The notes: generated from the sequence alone by a model not told the origin. DNA of 6,733 bases from Thermofilum sp. (GCA_020832965.1 JAJHRM010000139.1:1-6733); one strand, 5' to 3'. Shown: positions 1-6,268, counted from the first letter of the stretch. A program made the numbers and translations.

Positions 1-218
1 TGGTGGCTGCGGTCGGCCGCGAAGAGCAGCTGCAGCGTCATCGGGTCAGTCCTCCACTCGCCCCGGAGGCACGCCCGGATCAGCCCCCCCACGAGGCCGT
101 CGGTGGGCTCCTTCGTCAGCACGACCTTGAAGCCCTTCGACTCGAGGAACCTCTCGGTCAACCTCGCGTGGGTGGTGAGGCCGGCGCCGTCGATGCCCTC
201 GAAAGCTACGAAGATCAC
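1..218 (-). CDS. tmk: Thymidylate kinase (dTMP kinase), N-terminal part, cut by window edge
   Basis: About 72 N-terminal residues of a thymidylate kinase, which phosphorylates dTMP to dTDP with ATP in the cytoplasm for DNA precursor synthesis. Reading the minus strand from a GTG at 218 gives a beta strand and P-loop (VAFEGIDGAGLTT, residues 4-16), then TKEPTDG (about 35-41), matching the family's T(R/K)EP segment, and LLFAADRSH near the edge, matching the family's LLFxADRxxH signature. The rest, with the lid region, lies outside the window. The GTG is chosen because the protein begins at the usual point just before the first strand, and a TATA-like TTTAATA sits about 24 nt upstream, which suggests a leaderless transcript. 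Oddity: the canonical P-loop GxGKT/S has Leu instead of Lys (GAGLTT). GC is about 67%, well above the transporter genes. The family call is firm; whether the enzyme is canonical or a divergent paralogue is open. Confidence 0.88.
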   Translation of the reverse strand, partial: MIFVAFEGIDGAGLTTHARLTERFLESKGFKVVLTKEPTDGLVGGLIRACLRGEWRTDPMTLQLLFAADRSH

Positions 219-238
219 GCGGCGACTGCGCAGCCCCC

Positions 239-245
239 TATTAAA
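239..245 (-). promoter_or_regulatory. TATA box of the thymidylate kinase gene
   Basis: TTTAATA on the minus strand, centred about 24 nt before the GTG at 218. This is the archaeal TATA-to-start distance expected for a leaderless mRNA. A G-run (GGGGG, 238-234) follows directly and is too far from the GTG to act as a clear ribosome binding site. Confidence 0.5.
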
Positions 246-250
246 GGCGC

Positions 251-269
251 TCGCTGACAAAAACAGCGA
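251..269. repeat. Inverted repeat upstream of the kinase promoter
   Basis: TCGCTG and CAGCGA form perfect 6-bp arms around a 7-nt A-rich spacer (T-rich on the minus strand). It lies between the binding-protein terminator and the kinase TATA box, 5 bp upstream of that box. It could be an RNA hairpin that backs up termination of the transporter transcript or a regulator site for the kinase. Only the symmetry is seen. Confidence 0.35.
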
Positions 270-325
270 AACTGGTAGTACGTAACGCAGGTGCGCGTAG
301 AGAAGTTCTGTGAACAAATTATTTT

Positions 326-334
326 AAAAAAGAA
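326..334 (-). terminator. T-tract terminator after the binding-protein gene
   Basis: The minus strand reads TTCTTTTTT starting 13 nt after the binding-protein stop codon, within an AT-rich stretch. Archaeal RNA polymerase terminates mainly at such U-runs, without needing a hairpin. It separates the transporter from the kinase gene. Confidence 0.55.
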
Positions 335-346
335 TTTTATTTAAAT

Positions 347-2410
347 TTACCTACGCTTCCTTACGAGGGTCAGAGCTATTAATGCTATGAGCACAATTGT
401 TTCGATTACTACCACTGCGGCCAGCGCGTTAACGGTATCGCGTAAGCCCCCTACGTCTGCTGTCAGCTTGCGCACTTCTTCCGCGCTGGGCAGTGCGCCT
501 AACCTGCCGCGCAGGTCCTCTACATCGCTGGATATACGCGTGACTAAAGTCTCAAGGCCGGATACTTTACTTTCCAAGCTACCGACTCTATCGGTCAGAG
601 TTTTAACCAAAACTTCCATCTCAGTAGCCCTTAAAGAAGCTTGAAGATCTTCGAAGAACTTCGTTGTCGGAAACTGAAGAGTGAATATCCATGCCGGAAC
701 GCGTGGGGTCTCGCCCTTCTTAGCGATGCAGAAGAGAGAAGGTAAGTTGTCTGGCCAGTTCCAGAAAGTTGTGAACCACACCTCCGGCCGCTCCTCTGCT
801 GGCCACCCAACCCAGTATTCCTCTGAATATTCGTACCAAGTCGCGCCGTAAAAGAGTGGTATGCCCGGGAGATCCCTCAATGCGATCTCCTGGAGCTTGC
901 TGTAGATTGCCATTAACTTAGCCGGGTCCGTCTCCTTTGGAGCGGCGTCGATCAGCGGTATGGCCTCGGTTTTTGTGTACATAGCCCAGTTACCCGCTGG
1001 TGGAGATAGCCTTGCGTCTAACAACCACCTGAAGGTGTTCCACGGGTGCGCATAGCCGAGACCCGCGTCCCATCCGATAATGAGGTCGTAGTCTCCACGT
1101 ATTACGCGATCCCACCAAACAGAGAAATCAGGGAACTCAGTTCTCACATCAATTCCTATTTTCTTTAGGTTGCTAGCTATCATGTCGCACATCATCATCC
1201 AGTCAGTCCACCCGTACGGAACCTGTATGGTGAAAGGCCCTAGCTTCGTCCCATCGGGTAGCTCGCGCACGCCGTCGCCGTCCCTATCGATGATGTTCGC
1301 TTCGTCGAGTATTTTTTTAGCCTTTTCCAAGTCGTACTCGTATCGGTACTTGCTAACTACTGTCTCGTTTATCCATTTAGCGTAAGCCGCGTATTCATGT
1401 ATTATAAAACTCGGGTGGGCAACGATACTATAGTTAAAATACGGTTTGCTTACCAGATCTTGATAGGGTATCGCGTGCGCGATCGCCCTGCGCACAGCAG
1501 TATTGTTGAGCGGATGCTTCCACCTTATGTATAGCAGTACGAGGTTGTGGTGCAAATAGTATGGTGGATTAGCTAAATACGTCCTTCTGGCGAGTTTCTT
1601 AACAGTCCACATTTCCCATATTTTCGCGAAGAAATGTGTTGCTAAATCGTACTCTCCGGCTTCGAAAGCTAAAGCAGCTGCTACATTGTCCTTAAACGTC
1701 CTATGAGCTATGTACTTCGGAGACGGGAGACCAAAGATGTCTTTGCCCCACCAGTCATCAACCCTTACGTAGTACCAGAAATCCTCGCTCCAGCTGTGCA
1801 GCCTGTAAGGTCCAGCTCCAATTATTTCGGTTGGTTCATTGTCTGGGAACTCGGTGAGCTTAGCGCCGTACCGCTGCTTCAGCTTCTCCCACCTATGCTT
1901 CGGCAGTATGAGGACCGTATGCAAAGCATCGAAAAGCGCGAAGTAGTTGAGATTTTCCTTCTTCAGCGTTATGCGTACTGTACCCTTATCAATTGCATCA
2001 ACACTAGCGATGTAGTCCCAGAGGGGGGTTATCCAAGCTATTGTGTACTCTTTACCTAAATCGAATGTGAACTTTACATCATCTGCGGTTATGGGAATGC
2101 CATCCCACCACCGAGCCTCGGGCCTTAGGATAATATCAATGGTGTATTCGTTAATCCATCTGTATCCTTTAGCAAGGTATGGTATCCAAGTATCCGTGAA
2201 AATGTTGTAAAAGAAGAGCGTTGGATACATCAATCCGTAGCCGTAAGCGGGGCTGGGGAGCAGGGGGTTCCAGCCCTGAGGGGGCCCCCAGCCACTAGAT
2301 ATTATCACAGTATCTTTGCGAGGGGGCTGCCCGAATACCGGTACAGGCAGCATTAATATGGCAGTACTGAGGGCAAGCAGTAACACTTTTTTAGCGCTAC
2401 CGTTCCTCAC
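347..2410 (-). CDS. ABC transporter substrate-binding protein, family 5 (Dpp/Opp class), with coiled-coil stalk and C-terminal membrane anchor
   Basis: Extracellular solute receptor of the importer, 687 residues from GTG 2410. Residues 1-27 form a Sec signal peptide: basic start with KK at 7-8, hydrophobic core from 9, likely cleavage after VFG. The body shows the SBP_bac_5 pattern: NP...YPTLF at the start, WWDGIPITADDVKFTF, GAGPYRL, NTAVRRAIAHAI, and a long second lobe ending in IPLFYGATWYEY. A DRDGDG loop (from about residue 375) resembles a calcium-binding loop. Residues about 601-662 carry leucine/valine heptads (coiled coil, with one proline near 641), then a membrane helix at about 666-683 and a terminal RKRR. 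The protein would therefore be anchored by its C-terminus, as known for crenarchaeal binding proteins. The frame is open to a TTG at 2449, but that start lies upstream of the TATA box (2432-2438) that best explains expression, and it would spoil the signal peptide. Length exceeds the usual 500-600 because of the stalk and anchor. Substrate unknown; sugar or peptide. Confidence 0.92.
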   Translation of the reverse strand: MRNGSAKKVLLLALSTAILMLPVPVFGQPPRKDTVIISSGWGPPQGWNPLLPSPAYGYGLMYPTLFFYNIFTDTWIPYLAKGYRWINEYTIDIILRPEARWWDGIPITADDVKFTFDLGKEYTIAWITPLWDYIASVDAIDKGTVRITLKKENLNYFALFDALHTVLILPKHRWEKLKQRYGAKLTEFPDNEPTEIIGAGPYRLHSWSEDFWYYVRVDDWWGKDIFGLPSPKYIAHRTFKDNVAAALAFEAGEYDLATHFFAKIWEMWTVKKLARRTYLANPPYYLHHNLVLLYIRWKHPLNNTAVRRAIAHAIPYQDLVSKPYFNYSIVAHPSFIIHEYAAYAKWINETVVSKYRYEYDLEKAKKILDEANIIDRDGDGVRELPDGTKLGPFTIQVPYGWTDWMMMCDMIASNLKKIGIDVRTEFPDFSVWWDRVIRGDYDLIIGWDAGLGYAHPWNTFRWLLDARLSPPAGNWAMYTKTEAIPLIDAAPKETDPAKLMAIYSKLQEIALRDLPGIPLFYGATWYEYSEEYWVGWPAEERPEVWFTTFWNWPDNLPSLFCIAKKGETPRVPAWIFTLQFPTTKFFEDLQASLRATEMEVLVKTLTDRVGSLESKVSGLETLVTRISSDVEDLRGRLGALPSAEEVRKLTADVGGLRDTVNALAAVVVIETIVLIALIALTLVRKRR

Positions 2411-2415
2411 AGGAA
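2403..2415. promoter_or_regulatory. Palindrome centred on the binding-protein start codon
   Basis: TTCCT-CAC-AGGAA has perfect 5-bp arms, and its 3-bp centre is the GTG start codon read on the minus strand (2410-2408). With the TATA box 25 nt upstream, this is also the predicted transcription start, so a bound protein would block initiation. The match is short and could be chance. Confidence 0.35.
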
Positions 2416-2431
2416 GAGTTTCCCCTAGCCC

Positions 2432-2438
2432 TATAAAA
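2432..2438 (-). promoter_or_regulatory. TATA box of the binding-protein gene
   Basis: TTTTATA on the minus strand, centred 25 nt before GTG 2410. It is one of the best archaeal box A matches in the window. It gives the binding-protein gene its own promoter, as suits a component needed in excess over the membrane complex. It lies inside the reading frame if TTG 2449 is used, which argues against that start. Confidence 0.6.
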
Positions 2439-2500
2439 GGATGACTCAAGCGAAATTTTAGTACTTTACTACTGATGCTGAAGGAATTTAAATAAATGGC

Positions 2501-2506
2501 AAAAAA
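2501..2506 (-). terminator. T-tract terminator after the ATPase 2 gene
   Basis: Six T in a row on the minus strand, about 50 nt after the ATPase 2 stop codon. A 6-bp hairpin (AGTCAT-TTT-ATGACT on the plus strand, 2527-2541) lies between the stop codon and the T-run. Together they could end the permease-ATPase transcript ahead of the binding-protein promoter, or allow partial read-through. The rest of the 147-nt gap (2411-2557) is AT-rich with TTTAAAT repeats and no gene. Confidence 0.4.
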
Positions 2507-2557
2507 TTTAAATATCAGGGAATCATAGTCATTTTATGACTGAGAATTTAATTGATC

Positions 2558-3526
2558 TCAGGTCTCATAGAGGTGACAGCTTACTAGGTGATTCGATGAA
2601 ATTGTTAACGATAAAGGTTCTTCTTTCTTACATTTATCGGTAGCATAAGGACAGCGTGGATGAAAACGGCAACCAGGGGGCGGATTTGAGAGATCTGGTG
2701 GCTCTCCTGGCAGGAAAGCAAGGTCTCTTTTCTTTATTTCTGGTTCAGGCGTTACCACAGAGTTTACCAAGGCGGCTGTATAGGGGTGAAGCGGGTTAAA
2801 TATTATTTCCTCTGTGGAACCCAATTCCACGATTTTCCCTGCGTACATTATAGCTATCATATCAGCTATCTGTCTAAGCACAGCAATATCATGCGACACG
2901 AAAATTATACTATTTATTCTACCCTTTTCTTTCAAATTTAGCAACATTTTAAGAACCTGTTTCTGCGTGGATACATCGAGTGCCGAAGTTACTTCGTCAG
3001 CGATCAGCAAACGCGGGTTAAGCAGGGTAGCAATAGCTATGGTAACCCTCTGCCTCATCCCTCCGCTCAGCTCATGGGGGTATAGATTTAGCACATCGAC
3101 AGGTAAGCCGAGCTCTTCGAAACTTTTTTCAGCCTTTAAAACTATTTCACTTTCGTCAAGTTCTTCATGCTGCTTTATAATATCTATTACAAAATCCTTA
3201 ATTTTCATGGTCGGCATAAGCGCATTGAGAGAGGATTGAGGGATAAGAGCTACTAGCTTCCCCCATACGTTTTTCTTTAAAAATTCCTTATCAACTTTTG
3301 TTATTAAAATGCCGTTAATTTCTATACTGCCATTTATGAGACGGAGAGGAGGTTTAATGTTCATCATCAATGTATTAGCAAGAGTTGATTTCCCGCAACC
3401 TGATTCGCCGGCCAAGCCTAGTACTATGCCTTTTTCGAGCTCTATCGACACATCGTCAACTGCCTTCACAAACCTTTTTCCGACCTCGTAGTACGCTTTC
3501 ACTCCGCGCGCTTTGAGGAGGGTCAT
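2558..3526 (-). CDS. ABC transporter ATP-binding protein 2, Dpp/Opp class, with Cys4 C-terminal domain
   Basis: Cytoplasmic ATPase (322 residues, ATG start) that pairs with ATPase 1 to power the importer. Visible motifs: Walker A GESGCGKST (40-48), Q-loop Gln97 in IPQSSLNAL, signature LSGGMRQR (153-160), Walker B LLIADE (173-178), D-loop SALD (181-184) and switch His212 in SHD. The C-terminal oligopeptide-transport extension starts at HPYTAAL (247-253) and ends with Cys286, Cys292, Cys299 and Cys317 in the pattern CRFHPRCP...C...VSC. Those four Cys are a hallmark of DppD/OppD proteins and are thought to hold an iron-sulfur cluster. Oddity: Val179 stands where most relatives have Pro (ADEPTS becomes ADEVTS). 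The gene begins 1 nt after the DppC-like stop; a GGAGG 8 nt before the ATG decides the start. Normal length for DppD. Confidence 0.95.
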   Translation of the reverse strand: MTLLKARGVKAYYEVGKRFVKAVDDVSIELEKGIVLGLAGESGCGKSTLANTLMMNIKPPLRLINGSIEINGILITKVDKEFLKKNVWGKLVALIPQSSLNALMPTMKIKDFVIDIIKQHEELDESEIVLKAEKSFEELGLPVDVLNLYPHELSGGMRQRVTIAIATLLNPRLLIADEVTSALDVSTQKQVLKMLLNLKEKGRINSIIFVSHDIAVLRQIADMIAIMYAGKIVELGSTEEIIFNPLHPYTAALVNSVVTPEPEIKKRDLAFLPGEPPDLSNPPPGCRFHPRCPYATDKCKKEEPLSLTISSNHLVSCHLYET

Positions 3527-3527
3527 C

Positions 3528-4385
3528 CTAACGCCCTCCCCGCAGTCGGGGGTTAAAATATTCGTCTAACGCTGTGGACAGCATCAGCAACGATGCTGTT
3601 AAAGTTACTAGTATGGCTCCGGGCGGGATGAACCACCACCATAGCCCTCTGCGGACCGCTTCAAACAGCTGTGCCCAGTACAATATTATGCCCAGCGAAA
3701 CTCCTTTGGTCAGCCCGACACCGATCATGCTTAAGCCAGCTTCTGAGATCATCGCACTGGATAGAAGGAGCACGAAAGCCATAAACAAATACGCTGCCAT
3801 GTTCGGCAGCAAATCCTCGAACGCTATTTGAAGATCGCTCAAGCAAGCCATTCTGGAATAATATATAAATTCCCTGTTTTTCAAACTTAAAATTTGTGCT
3901 CTTACAGCTCTAGCCACCCAAGGCCACGAAGTAACGCCTATGATTAACGAAACCAATATGGGATCTCTGTATTTGAAGTAGGCGGCTATTAGCATCATCA
4001 GAAGTATCGAAGGCATCGCTAAGACGATGTTCGTGATCGCCATGAGAGCATCATCTACTAAACCCCCCTTTACGCCCGCTACAGAACCTACGGTGACCCC
4101 TATCGCTAAGCTTATAAGCGCAGCCACAACTCCTATGTATACTGAAAACCTCGTTCCGTGAAGAAGTTGCACTAGGATATCTCTCCCTGCGATATCTGTA
4201 CCTAAAGGATTTTCAGGATTGGGCGGACGCTCTGGATAATACTTCATCTCAAAGGGATCCCTCGGATAAAAGAGGGGTCCTAGAAGACCAAACAGAAGGA
4301 TGCTTATCACCACCGCTATACTGATAGTGAACTTTTTTATTTTAAATATTTCTTTTATTATAGAGGGTGACTTTGCCATATTCAT
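3528..4385 (-). CDS. ABC transporter permease, DppC-like
   Basis: Second membrane subunit of the importer, 285 residues. A first membrane helix (about 19-40) is followed by the OppC N-terminal signature NPLGTDIAGRD (59-69) and GTRFS (77-81). Further helices lie near 82-105, 113-135, 143-160, 196-215 and 252-273, and the tail DEYFNPRLRGGR (274-285) has the family's NPRLR ending. The EAA loop that contacts an ATPase is at about 172-195 (EFIYYSRMACLSDLQ, then LLPN). It is degenerate: the EAA residues and the invariant Gly are replaced (Cys181 at the Gly position), though the LPN end is kept. The first ATG overlaps the upstream permease stop as ATGA. An in-frame ATG at 4379 (Met3) has GGTGA (4390-4386) at a better 6-nt distance, so the true start may be two codons later. 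Family call is firm; substrate unknown. Confidence 0.94.
   Translation of the reverse strand: MNMAKSPSIIKEIFKIKKFTISIAVVISILLFGLLGPLFYPRDPFEMKYYPERPPNPENPLGTDIAGRDILVQLLHGTRFSVYIGVVAALISLAIGVTVGSVAGVKGGLVDDALMAITNIVLAMPSILLMMLIAAYFKYRDPILVSLIIGVTSWPWVARAVRAQILSLKNREFIYYSRMACLSDLQIAFEDLLPNMAAYLFMAFVLLLSSAMISEAGLSMIGVGLTKGVSLGIILYWAQLFEAVRRGLWWWFIPPGAILVTLTASLLMLSTALDEYFNPRLRGGR
3535..3539 (-). promoter_or_regulatory. Shine-Dalgarno site for ATPase 2
   Basis: GGAGG on the minus strand, 8 nt before ATG 3526, inside the last codons of the DppC-like gene. It contrasts with the leaderless starts of the promoter-proximal genes and supports cotranscription. Confidence 0.65.
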
Positions 4386-5425
4386 TCACCTATGTAACCC
4401 GTTCTTATCCGAGGATCTAGGAAGGCGTATATTATATCAACAATGAAGTTTGCAAGGATAAGTGTTGAGAAAAGTATTACAAAAGTACCTTGAATGAGGG
4501 GGTAGTCTAGCCTAGTGATGGCCTGGAATATGAGATACCCTGTTCCCGGATAGCTGAAAACTATTTCTGTTATCAACGATCCTCCTAAGATCGTTCCTAA
4601 ATTTAACGCAAGTCCCGTGATTTGAGGGAGAATAGAATTCTTAAATGCATACCTTAAAAGTTTGTCTTCATTTAATCCGAGGGTATCCGCAAAATCTATG
4701 TAATCGGTTCTGAGCTCGTAAATTACTAAAACACGCATGCCTATCGCCCATCCACCGATCGCAGCTAATACTATCGATAGGAACGGGAGGACATAATGAT
4801 GTAGGTAGCTGAATATAAACTCGAGGGAGAGAGAGGGGGTCATGCCATAAGAATAGGCGCCTCCGAGCGGAAACCACCTGAAAGTTACCCCAAAAATGAA
4901 TAGTAAAAGCATAGCTAGCCAGTAGTAAGGAGTTTGCGAAAAAACTATGCTTATGGGAAGGATAACATTATCTAGCTTACCTCCTCGCTTATAGCCAGCA
5001 ATAGCTCCCAATAGATTACCCAACATCCATGAAGCAACGGTAGCTGGAATTAAAAGTCCAAGGGTCCATGGCAGATACGCGAACACAAGTTCGGTGACTT
5101 TCCGAGGGAATAACGAGTAAGAAGTTCCTAAATCACCTTTAAAAATTCTCATTAGAAAATCAAGATACTGTTCATGCAACGGTTTATGAAGACCGAATTC
5201 TTCCATTAATCTTTTTTGAACAGCAGTAACTAGTTCGGGCGTTACTTGCATAGTTTGGAGTATTTGGGCGAGCAAAGTGGCCAGTGGGTTTCCAGGTATC
5301 ACCCTCGGTAGGACAAAGATAATCGTAACGTACACATAAAATGTTGCAAAGAGGAAGATTACCTTGCGAAGCAAGAATTTTACTGCGGGTTTTCTCAAAA
5401 TAGCTGATATTTTTTTCTCCTTCAC
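4382..5425 (-). CDS. ABC transporter permease, DppB-like
   Basis: First membrane subunit of the importer, 347 residues, GTG start. Recognisable family features in order: first helix (about 20-40) ending in LPRVIPGNP (39-47); EEFGLHKPLHEQY (75-87); GDLGTSY (97-103); a helix near 118-143 followed by GYKRGGKLD; WFPLGGAYS (184-192); the helix leading into GMR (229-231); an EAA loop DYIDFADTLGLNE...NSILPQ (about 241-268) with the Gly and ILP retained; and the ending FSYPGTGYL...DYPLIQG...DPRIRTG. This is the full set for the OppB/DppB family, of normal length. The GTG is preceded by a TATA box 29 nt upstream and no Shine-Dalgarno site, so a nearly leaderless transcript is likely. The stop overlaps the DppC-like start (ATGA), implying translational coupling. 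Confidence 0.95.
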   Translation of the reverse strand: MKEKKISAILRKPAVKFLLRKVIFLFATFYVYVTIIFVLPRVIPGNPLATLLAQILQTMQVTPELVTAVQKRLMEEFGLHKPLHEQYLDFLMRIFKGDLGTSYSLFPRKVTELVFAYLPWTLGLLIPATVASWMLGNLLGAIAGYKRGGKLDNVILPISIVFSQTPYYWLAMLLLFIFGVTFRWFPLGGAYSYGMTPSLSLEFIFSYLHHYVLPFLSIVLAAIGGWAIGMRVLVIYELRTDYIDFADTLGLNEDKLLRYAFKNSILPQITGLALNLGTILGGSLITEIVFSYPGTGYLIFQAITRLDYPLIQGTFVILFSTLILANFIVDIIYAFLDPRIRTGYIGE

Positions 5426-5440
5426 AGGGAGTTGTCTGTG
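5423..5440. promoter_or_regulatory. Inverted repeat over the DppB-like start
   Basis: CACAG and CTGTG, 5-bp arms separated by 8 bp. The inner arm contains the GTG start codon (5425-5423). Its position matches the dyads at the ATPase 1 and binding-protein starts, though the sequence differs. Weak on its own. Confidence 0.25.
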
Positions 5441-5450
5441 TGTGAGTTCT

Positions 5451-5457
5451 ATTTAAA
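5451..5457 (-). promoter_or_regulatory. TATA box of the permease-permease-ATPase unit
   Basis: TTTAAAT on the minus strand, centred about 29 nt before GTG 5425, preceded by a purine-rich GTAAAG that could serve as the TFB recognition element. It lies in the 42-nt gap after ATPase 1, so the three following genes can be transcribed separately from ATPase 1. Confidence 0.5.
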
Positions 5458-5467
5458 CTTTACGTCT

Positions 5468-6268
5468 TTAATCCCATACCCATTTACGGTATAAGAGTGG
5501 TATGTCCTCTATAAGCCTCTTTGTATAGGGGTGCTCTGGTCTTTCGAGAAGCTCCTCTGGATTTTTTTCTTCTACAATCTTTCCCCTGTACATAACAAGT
5601 ATTCTATCACTCACATAGTATGCCAAACCCAGATCATGAGTTATAAATATGACAGATGAATTATATTCTTCTCTTAATCTTAAGAAGAGGTTTAGTATCC
5701 CAGCTCTTGTGGAGGCGTCTATCATCGATGTTGGTTCGTCGGCGATTATAAGTTTCGGACGGAGGATGAAGCACCTTGCTATCATTATGCGTTGCCGCAT
5801 TCCACCGCTTAGCTCATGTGGATACTTTCCTAGTACATCTTCTGGTCGGAGACCAACCTCCCTCAAGGCATCTCTAACAAGATCATCTCTATCTCCCATC
5901 TTTTCCAATTCTTTTTCATCAAAAAGATTAAATACTTGATAAAGAATTCTATCTATTTTCCTAATAGGATTAAACGAAGAATAAGGATCTTGAAATATTC
6001 CGTGAACATTTTTCCAGTACCATTTAAGTTCTTCTCTACTTTTTAGTGCCCATATGTTTTTGCCCTCAAATATCACATTTCCGCTTGTTGGTGGCAAAAG
6101 CCGAAGTATTATTTTTGCAGTTGTGGTTTTCCCTGAACCACTCTCACCAACTAAGGAAATTATTTCACCATAATCAACAGAAAAGCTAACATTATTAACC
6201 GCAATGATATTTTTTCTGCTTAAAAAACCTGTACTATATGCTTTAGTTAGGTTTTCTACTCTAAGCAC
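5468..6268 (-). CDS. ABC transporter ATP-binding protein 1, Dpp/Opp class, short form
   Basis: Cytoplasmic ATPase (266 residues, GTG start), partner of ATPase 2. Motifs: Walker A GESGSGKTT (41-49), Q-loop Gln93 in GIFQDPYSSFNP, which is typical of DppF/OppF, signature LSGGMRQR (153-160), Walker B LIIADEP (173-179), D-loop MIDAS (182-186), and switch His211 in THD. All catalytic residues are present. The protein stops soon after HPYTKRL (246-252), so it lacks the roughly 50-70 residues and the Cys motif of full-length OppF/DppF and of ATPase 2; only about 42 nt separate the stop from the next gene, so there is no room for a decayed tail. The start is set by a TATA box 26 nt upstream, implying leaderless mRNA. 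First gene of the importer, whereas related operons usually place it last. Confidence 0.94.
   Translation of the reverse strand: MLRVENLTKAYSTGFLSRKNIIAVNNVSFSVDYGEIISLVGESGSGKTTTAKIILRLLPPTSGNVIFEGKNIWALKSREELKWYWKNVHGIFQDPYSSFNPIRKIDRILYQVFNLFDEKELEKMGDRDDLVRDALREVGLRPEDVLGKYPHELSGGMRQRIMIARCFILRPKLIIADEPTSMIDASTRAGILNLFLRLREEYNSSVIFITHDLGLAYYVSDRILVMYRGKIVEEKNPEELLERPEHPYTKRLIEDIPLLYRKWVWD

Noticed and set aside
3..285. Plus-strand open frames over the kinase fragment
   Set aside because: The minus strand encodes a clear thymidylate kinase; high GC creates long spurious frames on the other strand.
219..346. Search for a tRNA, attachment site or insertion-sequence end at the GC boundary
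   Set aside because: No cloverleaf, no CCA-type 3' end and no terminal inverted repeat with flanking direct repeats was visible at either cassette edge.
643..652. GAAGATCTTC perfect palindrome
   Set aside because: Internal to the binding-protein coding sequence (FEDLQ region), of a size expected by chance in several kilobases.
1703..2059. 118-codon open frame on the plus strand opposite the binding-protein gene
   Set aside because: Lies wholly antisense to a gene with clear family motifs, has no promoter or ribosome site, and its product shows no recognisable domain.
2482..2515. Repeated TTTAAAT elements as additional promoters
   Set aside because: They are too far (70-100 nt) from GTG 2410 and no gene begins at the matching distance; more likely part of the AT-rich terminator region.
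2461..2557. Possible C/D-box guide RNA in the gap before the binding-protein gene
   Set aside because: A CTGATG and some CTGA-like tetramers occur, but no full RUGAUGA box with correctly spaced D box could be assembled on either strand.
2814..3239. 141-codon open frame on the plus strand opposite ATPase 2
   Set aside because: Antisense shadow of a conserved ABC ATPase; its Ser/Ile-rich product follows from the codon pattern of the real gene.
3578..3599. 8-bp inverted repeat (ACAGCATC, 6-bp spacer, GATGCTGT)
   Set aside because: Inside the DppC-like coding sequence, encoding an ordinary Leu/Ala-rich helix; no sign of a regulatory role, although mRNA structure before ATPase 2 cannot be excluded.
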